Assembly: GCA_004346725.1 (NCBI GenBank)
Contig: SMDE01000005.1
Span: 124,001 to 188,000 of the forward strand
Length of the DNA: 64,000 bases
Direction: 5' to 3'
Source: Phytobacter diazotrophicus
GTDB taxonomy: Bacteria; Pseudomonadota; Gammaproteobacteria; Enterobacterales; Enterobacteriaceae
Under the pieces are notes generated by a model. The model saw only the letters and a list, made by a program, of their open reading frames with translations. It was not told the origin of the DNA and did not search any database. Position numbers and translations under genes: made by a program. Shown here piece by piece: positions 1 to 7,879 of this stretch. The stretch's first letter is position 1. Every line of letters starts with the position of its first letter.

Positions 1-81
1 ACCTGCCATAAATTCGGCAGTGCGCAGGCAATAACGACTAACACGCCAGCCATTGATTGGCGCAACTATGGATCTGATGTT

Positions 82-1035
82 ATGAAACCCAGTATTTTAC
101 AGTTAAACCCTATTTTGATTCCCGCGATTAGCGAGAGATTGAACGCCCTCTATACCGTTTACCGTTACTTTGAGATCGACGATAAAGAGACCTTTATTAA
201 AGAACACGGTAATAGCATTCGTGGCGTTGTCTCCGGTGGTCATACGGGTATTAGCAATGCGCTTATGGAAAAACTGCCCGCGCTTGAAGTGGTCGCTATT
301 AATGGCGTTGGTGTGGATGCGGTCGATCTGGACTACGCCCGCAAACGTGGAATTCATGTTACTGCCACGCTTGGCGCGCTGACAGAAGATGTGGCTGACC
401 TTGCCATTGGCCTGCTGATCGCGACCTGTCGCGGTATTTGTTCCGGCGACCGTGTGGTGCGTAACGGCCTGTGGGCGAAAAATCCGCATCCGGGTTCCAT
501 TCCGCTTTCCCGCCGTTTCAGCGGCATGCGGATCGGCATTGTCGGAATGGGCCGGGTAGGGCGCGCCATTGCCGCCCGCGCATCGGCATTCGGATGCCCG
601 ATCAGCTATACCGACCTGCATGCCATGCAAGACCTTGATTACCCGTTTATTGCTGACCTTCAGGAACTGGCCCGCCAGAGCGACGCGCTAATCCTTTCCG
701 CTTCTGCGGACAAAGCGGAAGGCATTATTAATGCCGCCGTCCTTGATGCGCTGGGGCAGGATGGTTTCCTCGTGAACATCGCTCGCGGAAAACTGGTCAA
801 TGAACCTGATCTGGTCGCGGCGTTAACCGAAGGACGCATCAGCGGTGCGGGGCTGGATGTTTTCGTTGATGAACCGAATGTTCCTGAGGTGCTTTTTGGC
901 CTGGACAGCGTTGTGTTGCAGGCGCATCGCGCCAGTGCCACGGTGGAGACGCGTACCGCGATGGGGGAAATGGTGCTGGCGAGTCTTGCCCAGGCGCTTT
1001 CCGGACAGCGTCCCGAGAACAGTCTGACCCGTTGA
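82..1035 (+). CDS. D-isomer-specific 2-hydroxyacid dehydrogenase
   Basis: Cytosolic NAD(P)-dependent oxidoreductase of the 2-hydroxyacid dehydrogenase family (glyoxylate/hydroxypyruvate reductase or D-lactate-type reactions). Residues 155-160 (GMGRVG) form the Rossmann dinucleotide loop. Family catalytic residues appear in order: Arg235 (NIARGK), Glu264 (VDEP) and His282 (QAHRAS). The length of 317 residues is normal. The ATG at 82 was chosen by family length; the Shine-Dalgarno sequence is weak. The same frame stays open through bases 1-81 to the window edge, so a longer N-terminus or a fusion cannot be excluded. A GTG/ATG-started SDR gene follows 51 bases on, so the two probably share a catabolic operon that begins outside the window. 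Substrate unknown. Confidence 0.85.
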   Translation: MKPSILQLNPILIPAISERLNALYTVYRYFEIDDKETFIKEHGNSIRGVVSGGHTGISNALMEKLPALEVVAINGVGVDAVDLDYARKRGIHVTATLGALTEDVADLAIGLLIATCRGICSGDRVVRNGLWAKNPHPGSIPLSRRFSGMRIGIVGMGRVGRAIAARASAFGCPISYTDLHAMQDLDYPFIADLQELARQSDALILSASADKAEGIINAAVLDALGQDGFLVNIARGKLVNEPDLVAALTEGRISGAGLDVFVDEPNVPEVLFGLDSVVLQAHRASATVETRTAMGEMVLASLAQALSGQRPENSLTR

Positions 1036-1086
1036 GCAGGACTGCTATTATTCTGTTTATCAAACTATTAAATAAAGGAAGCAGTG

Positions 1087-1851
1087 ATGATCACCTCAAG
1101 AAAGATTGCCCTGGTCACCGGCGCGGGCACCGGGATTGGCAGGGCAACGGCGCTGGCGCTGTTCCGTGCCGGCTATTTTGTTGTTCTCGCTGGCCGTCGT
1201 CTGGATCCGCTACTGGAGACAGTTGCCGCGATGGAAGATAGCAGTGACGGTGGCCAGACCATGGTCGTACCGACTGATGTAACCGACCCCGAATCGGTCA
1301 ATGCGCTGTTTACGCGGATCAAGGATAAGCTCGGGCGCCTTGATGTGTTGTTTAATAATGCCGGAACCAATTTTCCCGGTATCCCCTTTGAAGAGCTGAG
1401 CTACGAGAAGTGGTCCGCCGTGGTGAATGTCAATCTGACCGGAATGTTCCTTTGTGCTCAGGGCGCATTCCGCCTGATGAAGGAACAAACTCCGCAGGGG
1501 GGCCGTATCATTAACAATGGATCTGTTTCGGCGCACGCGCCACGTCCTGATTCGGCAGCCTATACGGCAACCAAGCATGGCGTGACCGGGCTGACGAAGA
1601 GCATTTCGCTCGATGGCAGAAAGTACGATATCGCCTGTGGGCAGATTGATATTGGTAATGCATATACGGAACTATCGCAGCGGATGTCTAAAGGCGTGAA
1701 GCAGGCCAATGGCGAACTGGCGGTGGAAGCGATGATGGATGTGTCGCAGGTCGCTAACAGCGTGGTCTACATGGCCAGCGTTCCGCTGGATACCAATGTG
1801 CAGTTTATCACCGTGATGGCGACCAAAATGCCGTTTGTCGGGCGCGGTTAA
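1087..1851 (+). CDS. SDR family oxidoreductase
   Basis: Classical short-chain dehydrogenase/reductase. The cofactor motif TGAGTGIG is at residues 11-18, NNAG at 90-93, and the catalytic Ser146, Tyr159 and Lys163 (YTATK) are all present, so it should be active with NAD(P)H. An AAGGAA Shine-Dalgarno sits just upstream; a GTG lies directly before the ATG at 1087, but the ATG has the better spacing. It follows the 2-hydroxyacid dehydrogenase on the same strand, suggesting consecutive redox steps on one hydroxy/keto-acid substrate. Substrate cannot be read from sequence. The C-terminus (VGRG) is normal for the family. Confidence 0.85.
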   Translation: MITSRKIALVTGAGTGIGRATALALFRAGYFVVLAGRRLDPLLETVAAMEDSSDGGQTMVVPTDVTDPESVNALFTRIKDKLGRLDVLFNNAGTNFPGIPFEELSYEKWSAVVNVNLTGMFLCAQGAFRLMKEQTPQGGRIINNGSVSAHAPRPDSAAYTATKHGVTGLTKSISLDGRKYDIACGQIDIGNAYTELSQRMSKGVKQANGELAVEAMMDVSQVANSVVYMASVPLDTNVQFITVMATKMPFVGRG

Positions 1852-1879
1852 ACGCTCAGAAAGTCCATTTACATCCAGA

Positions 1880-1916
1880 CTCAGTCCGGTTGCGCCTGAC
1901 GCGTAAACGGACTGAG
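1880..1916. terminator. inverted repeat between convergent genes
   Basis: A perfect 9-base inverted repeat, CTCAGTCCG (1880-1888) and CGGACTGAG (1908-1916), separated by 19 bases, lies between the stops of the SDR gene and the convergent MFS gene. It is placed as a bidirectional terminator. There is no strong T-tract, so Rho-independent activity is uncertain. Confidence 0.5.
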
Positions 1917-1927
1917 GACTGTGTTTC

Positions 1928-3214
1928 TTATCCCTCTTTGGTGAAGGCCTTCGGGTAGGTTTTTTCGTAATAGCCTTTCATCTCACCCTCTTCAAGGGAC
2001 AGCGCCCTCTTAAGATGCCATGAACAGAGAAGCAGAGGGGCTATCATTAACACGGCAAGCCCTGAAAAGAGCGTGAACACACTCACACCCAGCCAGTGAA
2101 TAAACCCGCCTGCTATCATGACGCCGAAGGGGTTGACCAGACTCGAGAGAAACGCCGACATCGCCGCCATCCGTGTCCGATAATGTCCGGGGGTGGCGGT
2201 TGCTCTCAGGGTGCTGAGATTCACATTGATTAAGTTGAACGCCAGGCCACAGAAGAAGGCCAGCGCAATCGAGATGTTGATATCCGGGACTAGCACAATA
2301 GCCGGGACGCTCCCACCCAACAAAATAAACCCGATAACGACATTCCAGAAACGTCCAACGTTTCGGGTTATTGCCGCATTAAGGTAGAGACTGCCGGCCA
2401 GTAATCCGATGGCGAAGGAAAATTCAAATGCACCAAGGTACGAGGCGGGCAGGTGCAACTCCGTGCTCATCCAAAACGGAATCGTCACAGAAAAGAAGGG
2501 GAACATCGTAAAATTGATGAGCGCGGAAATTAAGGCGATGTGGAACTCTGATTTGACACGGTAGATGGCGACAAATCCGCCTTTCGTTTTGCTGAACCAG
2601 CTTTCATCTGCGCGTGGCGAATGCATGCGCACAGGCCGTTTCGCAAGCAGAACGCAGGCCAGGCACGATAATCCTTGCAGTAACGCGGCGGCATAAAGCG
2701 CCAGACCAATAGAAAACAAAGCGATTAGCGAGGCGGCCAGCACCGGCCCGGTGAGCATAATCACGGAATTAATGGCCGAGCGGCTGGATATGGCGCGTGA
2801 AACATGACCGTCATCGACCAGATCGGGGATCAGACCCATGATGGTGGGCTCTCTGACTGATGCCACCGCGCTCATCGCGATGAGGCCTGCGGTCAGTAAA
2901 ACAAGGTGGAATTGTCCCGCCGAACAGGCAAGAGAAAACAGCATCATGATGACGAAAACCGCGAGCTGACAGCCGTTAATAAACTTTACGCGGTGAAACC
3001 GATCGCCGAATGAGGCGAGAAAAGGCTTCAGGTAAATCTCGGCGGCAACGGAAAACGCGATCAATGATGAGAAGGCGACCGCTGAATGGGTTTCCTTTAA
3101 GCACCACCATGCCAGAGCCAGACGGAATACATGCCCAGCCAACAGGCTGAGGGTCGTTGCGGTTTGTAAAAGGAAGAATGCGGGACCAAGGCGCATGAAG
3201 GCGTTAAATTTCAT
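1928..3214 (-). CDS. MFS transporter
   Basis: Inner-membrane major facilitator of about 428 residues with twelve hydrophobic segments and the loop-2/3 signature region (FGDRFHRVKF). It resembles the MefA/EntS-like drug or siderophore exporter branch of MFS rather than sugar permeases. The ATG at 3214 (MKFNAF) was preferred to an in-frame TTG at 3226; neither has a convincing Shine-Dalgarno. The gene stands alone: convergent with the SDR gene and divergent from vapBC. The exported substrate is unknown. Confidence 0.75.
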   Translation of the reverse strand: MKFNAFMRLGPAFFLLQTATTLSLLAGHVFRLALAWWCLKETHSAVAFSSLIAFSVAAEIYLKPFLASFGDRFHRVKFINGCQLAVFVIMMLFSLACSAGQFHLVLLTAGLIAMSAVASVREPTIMGLIPDLVDDGHVSRAISSRSAINSVIMLTGPVLAASLIALFSIGLALYAAALLQGLSCLACVLLAKRPVRMHSPRADESWFSKTKGGFVAIYRVKSEFHIALISALINFTMFPFFSVTIPFWMSTELHLPASYLGAFEFSFAIGLLAGSLYLNAAITRNVGRFWNVVIGFILLGGSVPAIVLVPDINISIALAFFCGLAFNLINVNLSTLRATATPGHYRTRMAAMSAFLSSLVNPFGVMIAGGFIHWLGVSVFTLFSGLAVLMIAPLLLCSWHLKRALSLEEGEMKGYYEKTYPKAFTKEG

Positions 3215-3398
3215 CGTGCGTATCAAACATTATGAGGACGGATGAAGGAAACATTCCGTCAACATAACGTAAATTTGTTCCGGATGACAAAAAGAGAAGA
3301 GGATCCAGTAAATAAACGACTTAGCCGTCACAGTCTGGTACGGCAGACCCTGTTTTGAGGTGTAAGTGGTCGATTTTAATTATGTTGAGCATTAAGTA

Positions 3399-3445
3399 TA
3401 CATATGTAAGGCATCTGCATATACTTGGCATATGTAGGTATGCCA
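3399..3445 (+). promoter_or_regulatory. putative VapBC operator region
   Basis: Just upstream of vapB are a perfect palindrome TACATATGTA (3399-3408) and a perfect 7-base inverted repeat TGGCATA (3426-3432) / TATGCCA (3439-3445) with a 6-base spacer. VapB-VapC complexes normally repress their own promoter by binding paired palindromes of this kind. A TATAAT (3454-3459) lies just before the AGGAGG ribosome site (3461-3466), but I cannot pair it with a good -35. Confidence 0.6.
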
Positions 3446-3471
3446 TAAAGCCATATAATCAGGAGGACGTC

Positions 3472-3702
3472 ATGCGAACCGTATCCATCTTCAAAAACGG
3501 CAACAATCGTGCCATCCGTCTGCCTCGCGATCTGGATTTCGAAGGAGTGAGCGAACTGGAGATCATCAGGGAAGGGGACTGCATCATCCTGCGCCCGGTG
3601 CGACCGACGTGGAGTTCTTTCGCGCAATTAGAAAAAGCCGACCCGGATTTTATGGCAGAACGTGAAGATGTGGTCAGTGATGAGGGACGCTTTGATCTAT
3701 GA
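3472..3702 (+). CDS. vapB: VapB-type antitoxin
   Basis: Antitoxin of a type II VapBC module, 76 residues. The N-terminal half (KNGNNRAIRLPRDL) is the AbrB-like swapped-hairpin DNA-binding fold of enteric VapB; the acidic C-terminal half would wrap the toxin. The ATG at 3472 is fixed by a textbook AGGAGG at 3461-3466; the open frame further upstream runs through the operator and is not coding. The stop overlaps the vapC start by 4 bases (ATGA), giving translational coupling. It is expected to neutralise VapC and repress the operon cooperatively. Confidence 0.9.
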   Translation: MRTVSIFKNGNNRAIRLPRDLDFEGVSELEIIREGDCIILRPVRPTWSSFAQLEKADPDFMAEREDVVSDEGRFDL

Positions 3703-4115
3703 AGAAAACCTTTATGCTCGACACTAATATTTGCTCATTCATCATGCGCGAGCATCCGGAAAGCGTTATTAAGCGTCTGGAGCAGGCAGTGTTGCGCAAC
3801 AATCGAATCGTAGTATCGGCTATCACCTATGCGGAAATGCGCTTCGGCGCGATCGGTAAAAAGGCGTCGCCGCATCATGCGAAGCTGGTTGATGCGTTCT
3901 GTGCTCGCCTTGATGCCGTGCTCGCCTGGGACCGGGCGGCAGTGGATGCCACTACGCAAATAAAGCTTGCGCTGGCGTTGGCTGGTACGCCGATTGGTCC
4001 GAACGATACCGCGATTGCCGGGCATGCTATTGCCGCTGGCGTCGTGCTGGTAACAAATAATACGCGGGAGTTTGAGCGGGTGCCGGGTCTGATTCTGGAA
4101 GACTGGGCAAAGTAA
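3699..4115 (+). CDS. vapC: VapC-type PIN-domain ribonuclease toxin
   Basis: PIN-domain endoribonuclease toxin, 138 residues. The metal-binding acidic residues are in place: Asp8 (MLDTN), Glu46 (YAEM) and Asp103 (PNDTAIAGHA). The C-terminal TNNTREFERVPG block is the one shared with the Shigella/Salmonella VapC (MvpT) branch, which cleaves the anticodon loop of initiator tRNA; the same target is inferred here. The start codon overlaps the vapB stop by 4 bases. The pair is flanked by unrelated genes and looks like an acquired cassette. Confidence 0.9.
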   Translation: MKKTFMLDTNICSFIMREHPESVIKRLEQAVLRNNRIVVSAITYAEMRFGAIGKKASPHHAKLVDAFCARLDAVLAWDRAAVDATTQIKLALALAGTPIGPNDTAIAGHAIAAGVVLVTNNTREFERVPGLILEDWAK

Positions 4116-4214
4116 CTGTTGACCGGAGTGAGAGTGTAATCGAATCAGCTTCGCCATACAGGCTGAGGTTTCGTACATGCAATGCAGGCGGTTAACGTAG
4201 TAGCAGTAGAACAG

Positions 4215-4275
4215 AGTGCGCTTTAGTTAAATCACAACAATAATCTCATTTAACATAATATACATTATGCGCACT
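4215..4275. repeat. nested inverted repeat, AT-rich
   Basis: Downstream of vapC, AGTGCGC (4215-4221) pairs with GCGCACT (4269-4275), and inside it GTTAAAT (4226-4232) pairs with ATTTAAC (4248-4254). The intervening DNA is AT-rich and has no ORF. It could be a degenerate miniature element or a long hairpin terminating vapBC. The rest of 4116-4376 shows nothing else recognisable. Confidence 0.4.
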
Positions 4276-4376
4276 AAGATAAAGTGCCGCAGAATCCGGC
4301 TTTGTTTGGTCATCCTTGTTCTGGTCATTTGTCGCCTTTGAATGCGTGTTCAACGGCGCCACCGCGCTGACCTTTA

Positions 4377-4784
4377 TCATTCTTCACAGCCGACTCTGCC
4401 ACTGTTTTCATCTGTTGGCGTTCCCTGATGAAATCGCATCTGCCAGTCCGTTGTTTCGCTTGCGCACTTCACCCACAGCGATGTTCGCAATGTCTGTCGA
4501 CCGATGCGGCCTTGCTCATCAACCGTAAAACTTCGGTACGTCAATAACACGCACGCGTCATCCACCACAGATAACGCAAAATCATCGGACTGGATTTTCT
4601 GATCGCCGGTTTCCATGACTAACGCATGGATGACATGTTCTCTGTCGTACCGCTGACCTGAACGGCCAATTTCAAAAAAATCGCGGTGCAGCAATTTCTC
4701 CAGCAACGTTTTCTGACTTCGCGTTTTCGCATGATGAAGTTTCTGCTCATTCTGTATGAGTAATGCCAGCACATCTTGTGTCAT
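4377..4784 (-). CDS. SnoaL-like / DUF4440 nuclear transport factor 2 family protein
   Basis: Small soluble protein of 135 residues with the alpha-then-beta layout of the NTF2-like DUF4440 family (RDFFEIGRSGQRYDRE, then repeated beta strands ending in WQMRFHQGTP). Such proteins are often small-molecule binding or isomerase-like; no function can be assigned. An AGGAAAA Shine-Dalgarno supports the start at 4784. It stands alone, transcribed away from the Fur-type promoter to its right. Confidence 0.75.
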   Translation of the reverse strand: MTQDVLALLIQNEQKLHHAKTRSQKTLLEKLLHRDFFEIGRSGQRYDREHVIHALVMETGDQKIQSDDFALSVVDDACVLLTYRSFTVDEQGRIGRQTLRTSLWVKCASETTDWQMRFHQGTPTDENSGRVGCEE

Positions 4785-4939
4785 CCCGATTTTCCTGTTT
4801 GTTCGCTAACATTTCGCCGATCCTGTTTCGCGCCAGGCCGACACTCACGACCATTATTTCTGCTCTTGCGGTCTTAGCGTTACGTTTCAATTCATTTGCG
4901 CTTTAATTCAAATTCTTAACGCATAAAAATGCCTTAATA

Positions 4940-4988
4940 ACAAATGATTACCATTACCGTTGACACCCTTTCCCTGGCATTGTATAAA
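4940..4988 (+). promoter_or_regulatory. Sigma-70 promoter with Fur box for the iron-type ABC operon
   Basis: A strong promoter is visible: TTGACA (4960-4965), a 17-base spacer, and TATAAA (4983-4988). Directly upstream, 4940-4958 matches the 19-base Fur consensus at 13 positions (core AATGATTACCATTACC). This implies repression by Fe-bound Fur and induction in iron starvation. The first start codon downstream is at 5069. Confidence 0.75.
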
Positions 4989-5068
4989 ACCGCGCCTTGT
5001 TATTAATTCTCATTTACGATTTTACCCGTTTCCTGCCCTGGAAACTCGCTAACGAAGGATAGCGTTAC

Positions 5069-6067
5069 ATGAAAAAGGTCATCAGTGCTTTAGGATTGGT
5101 TTTCGCTTCGGTCAGTTCCGCGTTTGCTACTACCTACCCTGTTACCATCGAAAATTGCGGATATAAAGAAACATTCACCAAAGCCCCTGAGCGCGTCGTC
5201 GCGCTGGGCCAAAACACTGTTGAGATCCTTCTGTTACTTGGCCTTGAGGACAAAGTGGTTGCCAGCGCATTCTGGCCGACAAAAGTGTTGCCATCACTTG
5301 CAGAAAAAAACAGTAAAATCAAAAATCTGACCGTTGAAATCCCGACACTCGAATCCATCCTCGCCCAAAACCCGGACTTCGTTCCTGCCCAGATCCCTCT
5401 GTTACTGGGGCCGGAAAGCAAAGTCGCTAAACGTGAAGATCTCAGCACCGTTGGCGTCAATAGCTATATGTCGCCGGGGATGTGCGCCACGAAGAAAGGC
5501 GTTGGCGATATGTACGGTAGCCGCCAGAAGCTATGGGATATGAGCTTCCTTTACCAGGAAATTATGGATTTCGCGACTATTTTCAACGTAGAAGATCGCG
5601 GTAAGGCGCTGATTGCCGATTTCAAAAAACGTGAAAATGATCTGCGTGCTGAGTTCAGCAAGAACAAAAAAGACCTCTCGTTTGTCTTCTGGTTCTCCAG
5701 CTCATCCCCGTCTGCTGATGCCTATGTTGGCGGCAAGAATAGCGCGTCAGGATTTATCGCGAATGTCCTGGGCGGCCACAACGCCATTACCTCTGAAACT
5801 GAATGGCCAACGGTTGGCTGGGAAAGCATTATCGCCGCTAACCCGGATGTCATCGTCGTCTCCAGTCTTGACCGCAACCGCTGGGCACTGGATAACGCCG
5901 AAGAAAAAATTAAATTCCTGAAAAGCGATCCGGCCGTCAGCCAGCTCGATGCTGTTAAAAAAGGTCACATCGTCGTGATGGACGGCCAGGCGATGAACCC
6001 GACAATTCGTACTATCTATGGTGCTGAACAGGTTGCCGAACAGCTCAGAAAAATGGGACTGAATTGA
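5069..6067 (+). CDS. Periplasmic Fe-siderophore/haem-type ABC substrate-binding protein
   Basis: Class III periplasmic binding protein (Peripla_BP_2 fold, FecB/FhuD/BtuF type), 332 residues, with a Sec signal peptide ending in SSAFA. The motif APERVVALGQNTVEILLLLG is the typical start of the first lobe, and WESIIAANPDVIVV the second. It delivers an Fe-chelate (siderophore, haem or related metal complex) to the FecCD-type permease encoded next. The stop overlaps the permease start (TGATG). The Fur-box promoter upstream supports an iron role; the precise ligand is not known. Confidence 0.88.
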   Translation: MKKVISALGLVFASVSSAFATTYPVTIENCGYKETFTKAPERVVALGQNTVEILLLLGLEDKVVASAFWPTKVLPSLAEKNSKIKNLTVEIPTLESILAQNPDFVPAQIPLLLGPESKVAKREDLSTVGVNSYMSPGMCATKKGVGDMYGSRQKLWDMSFLYQEIMDFATIFNVEDRGKALIADFKKRENDLRAEFSKNKKDLSFVFWFSSSSPSADAYVGGKNSASGFIANVLGGHNAITSETEWPTVGWESIIAANPDVIVVSSLDRNRWALDNAEEKIKFLKSDPAVSQLDAVKKGHIVVMDGQAMNPTIRTIYGAEQVAEQLRKMGLN

Positions 6068-7104
6068 TGAGTTCTGCAGTACAACAGGCCCGCCAGGGCC
6101 TGATACTCACCACATCAACAGTGCTGGCGCTGATTCTTCTTTTTGTGGTGATTGCCACAGGCGTCAGCGTCGGCGAACTGTCCATTCCGCTTAGCAGCGT
6201 CTTTTATGCGCTGACCAACAAAGCCGGATTCACCGACATGCCACTCAGCCGCATCCATGAAAGTGTGATCTGGGATTTCCGTCTTAGCCGTGCGTTGGTC
6301 GCAGCCTGTTGTGGTGCGGGGCTGGCGATGTGTGGCGCCGTTTTGCAAAGTCTGCTGAAAAATGCCCTTGCGGAACCCTATGTACTTGGCGTATCCGCTG
6401 GCGCGTCAACGGGTGCCGTCTCGGTTGTGGTGCTCGGTATCGGTACTGGCGCAGTTTCCCTGTCCGCAGGTGCGTTTGCCGGGGCCTTTGCCGCTTTTGC
6501 GTTTGTCGCCTTTCTCACCAACGGCGCACGTGGCGGTAATGAGCGTACGATTCTGGCGGGCGTCGCGGCATCCCAACTCTTCAACGCCATCACGGCGTAT
6601 ACCATCAGTACTTCCGCCAGCGCACAACAGGCGCGTGACGTGATGTTCTGGCTCCTTGGCAGCTTTAGCGGCGTTCGCTGGCCGGAGTTTCAACTGATAC
6701 TGGTCGTTCTGCTGGCTGGTCTTGCGGTATGCCTTTTTTACTCTCGCGCACTGGATGCCTTTACCTTTGGCGACGATGCCGCAGCGTCACTTGGTATCAA
6801 TGTTCCCGTGGTTCGCCTGATCCTCTTTACTGCCACAGCGCTGATGACCGCCACCATTGTCAGTATGGCGGGATCGATCGGCTTTGTCGGTCTGGTCGTG
6901 CCGCATATGATGCGCTTTTTCTTCGGCCCGCTTCACCGTACGTTACTGATTGCCAGTGCGCTGGCAGGCGCAATCCTGATGGTGCTGGCTGATATCGCCT
7001 CCAGAATGCTGATCGCACCGCAGAGCCTGCCGGTCGGCGTAGTCACCGCGCTGGTTGGCGTGCCTTTCTTTGCTGTCATTATCTATCGTTCAAGGAACAA
7101 GTGA
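6067..7104 (+). CDS. FecCD-family ABC permease
   Basis: Inner-membrane subunit of the iron-chelate importer, 345 residues with the hydrophobic pattern of the FecCD/BtuC family. Family signatures are present: LVAACCGAGLAMCGAVLQ near the start and GFVGLVVPHMMR in the cytoplasmic loop that contacts the ATPase. The ATG at 6067 overlaps the upstream stop; the in-frame TTG at 6064 is less likely. It probably works as a homodimer because only one permease gene is present. The stop overlaps the ATPase start. Confidence 0.9.
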   Translation: MSSAVQQARQGLILTTSTVLALILLFVVIATGVSVGELSIPLSSVFYALTNKAGFTDMPLSRIHESVIWDFRLSRALVAACCGAGLAMCGAVLQSLLKNALAEPYVLGVSAGASTGAVSVVVLGIGTGAVSLSAGAFAGAFAAFAFVAFLTNGARGGNERTILAGVAASQLFNAITAYTISTSASAQQARDVMFWLLGSFSGVRWPEFQLILVVLLAGLAVCLFYSRALDAFTFGDDAAASLGINVPVVRLILFTATALMTATIVSMAGSIGFVGLVVPHMMRFFFGPLHRTLLIASALAGAILMVLADIASRMLIAPQSLPVGVVTALVGVPFFAVIIYRSRNK

Positions 7105-7865
7105 TGAGCATCACTGCTGAAAACATTACCTGGAAGATAGCTAAGAAAACCATCGTCAATAATGTCTCACTGGCTGTCTCCCAGGGACAAACGGTGGGAT
7201 TACTTGGTCCCAACGGTTCCGGAAAATCCTCGTTGCTGCGTATACTTGCCGGATTACGTCGCCCGCATGCAGGCACGGTTTCGCTCGATGGTCACGACAT
7301 CGCCCGGATGCCTAAAAAGCAGCTTGCCCGTCGCATTGCCTTCGTTGAACAGCACGGGATGACCGAATCCAATATGCGGGTTCGCGACGTGGTAAAACTG
7401 GGGCGCATTCCGCACCATTCCGCTTTTTCTGGCTGGACATCTCACGATGATGAGACGGTAAATGCGGCGCTTGAACGGGTAGATATGCTCGGAAAAAGCG
7501 ATCAGGGATGGCTGAGTTTATCGGGCGGTGAACGCCAGCGCGTGCACATCGCCAGGGCACTGGCACAGGTACCGAGCGAAATCTTGTTGGATGAGCCAAC
7601 CAACCACCTGGATATTCATCACCAGATGCAACTGATGCAACTCATCAGTGAGCTGCCGGTGACCAGTATTGTCGCTATTCACGATCTTAACCATGCCTCG
7701 ATGTTCTGTGACGCATTGATTGTCATGCAACAAGGCCAGGTGATTGCCACGGGCACCCCGCAGGAGATTCTGACCGAAGAGTTACTCTGGGAGGTCTTTC
7801 GGGTGAAAACGCATATTGAAATATCGGCGTTTCATGGCAAGAAGCATATTCACTACCTTATCTGA
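7104..7865 (+). CDS. Fe-chelate ABC transporter ATP-binding protein
   Basis: ATPase of the same importer, 253 residues (FecE/FhuC type). Walker A GPNGSGKSS, Q-loop, signature LSGGERQR, Walker B ILLDEP and the H-loop (IVAIHDLNH) are all present. The ATG at 7104 overlaps the permease stop (TGATG); the GTG at 7101 is an unlikely alternative. It completes a three-gene importer in FecB-C/D-E order, and a co-directional MFS gene starts 14 bases later. Confidence 0.92.
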   Translation: MSITAENITWKIAKKTIVNNVSLAVSQGQTVGLLGPNGSGKSSLLRILAGLRRPHAGTVSLDGHDIARMPKKQLARRIAFVEQHGMTESNMRVRDVVKLGRIPHHSAFSGWTSHDDETVNAALERVDMLGKSDQGWLSLSGGERQRVHIARALAQVPSEILLDEPTNHLDIHHQMQLMQLISELPVTSIVAIHDLNHASMFCDALIVMQQGQVIATGTPQEILTEELLWEVFRVKTHIEISAFHGKKHIHYLI

Positions 7866-7879
7866 ATAAGACTATCTGG

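Noticed and set aside
4316-4528. 70-codon plus-strand ORF near 4.4 kb
   Set aside because: It is opposite the DUF4440 gene, has no family features and no ribosome site.
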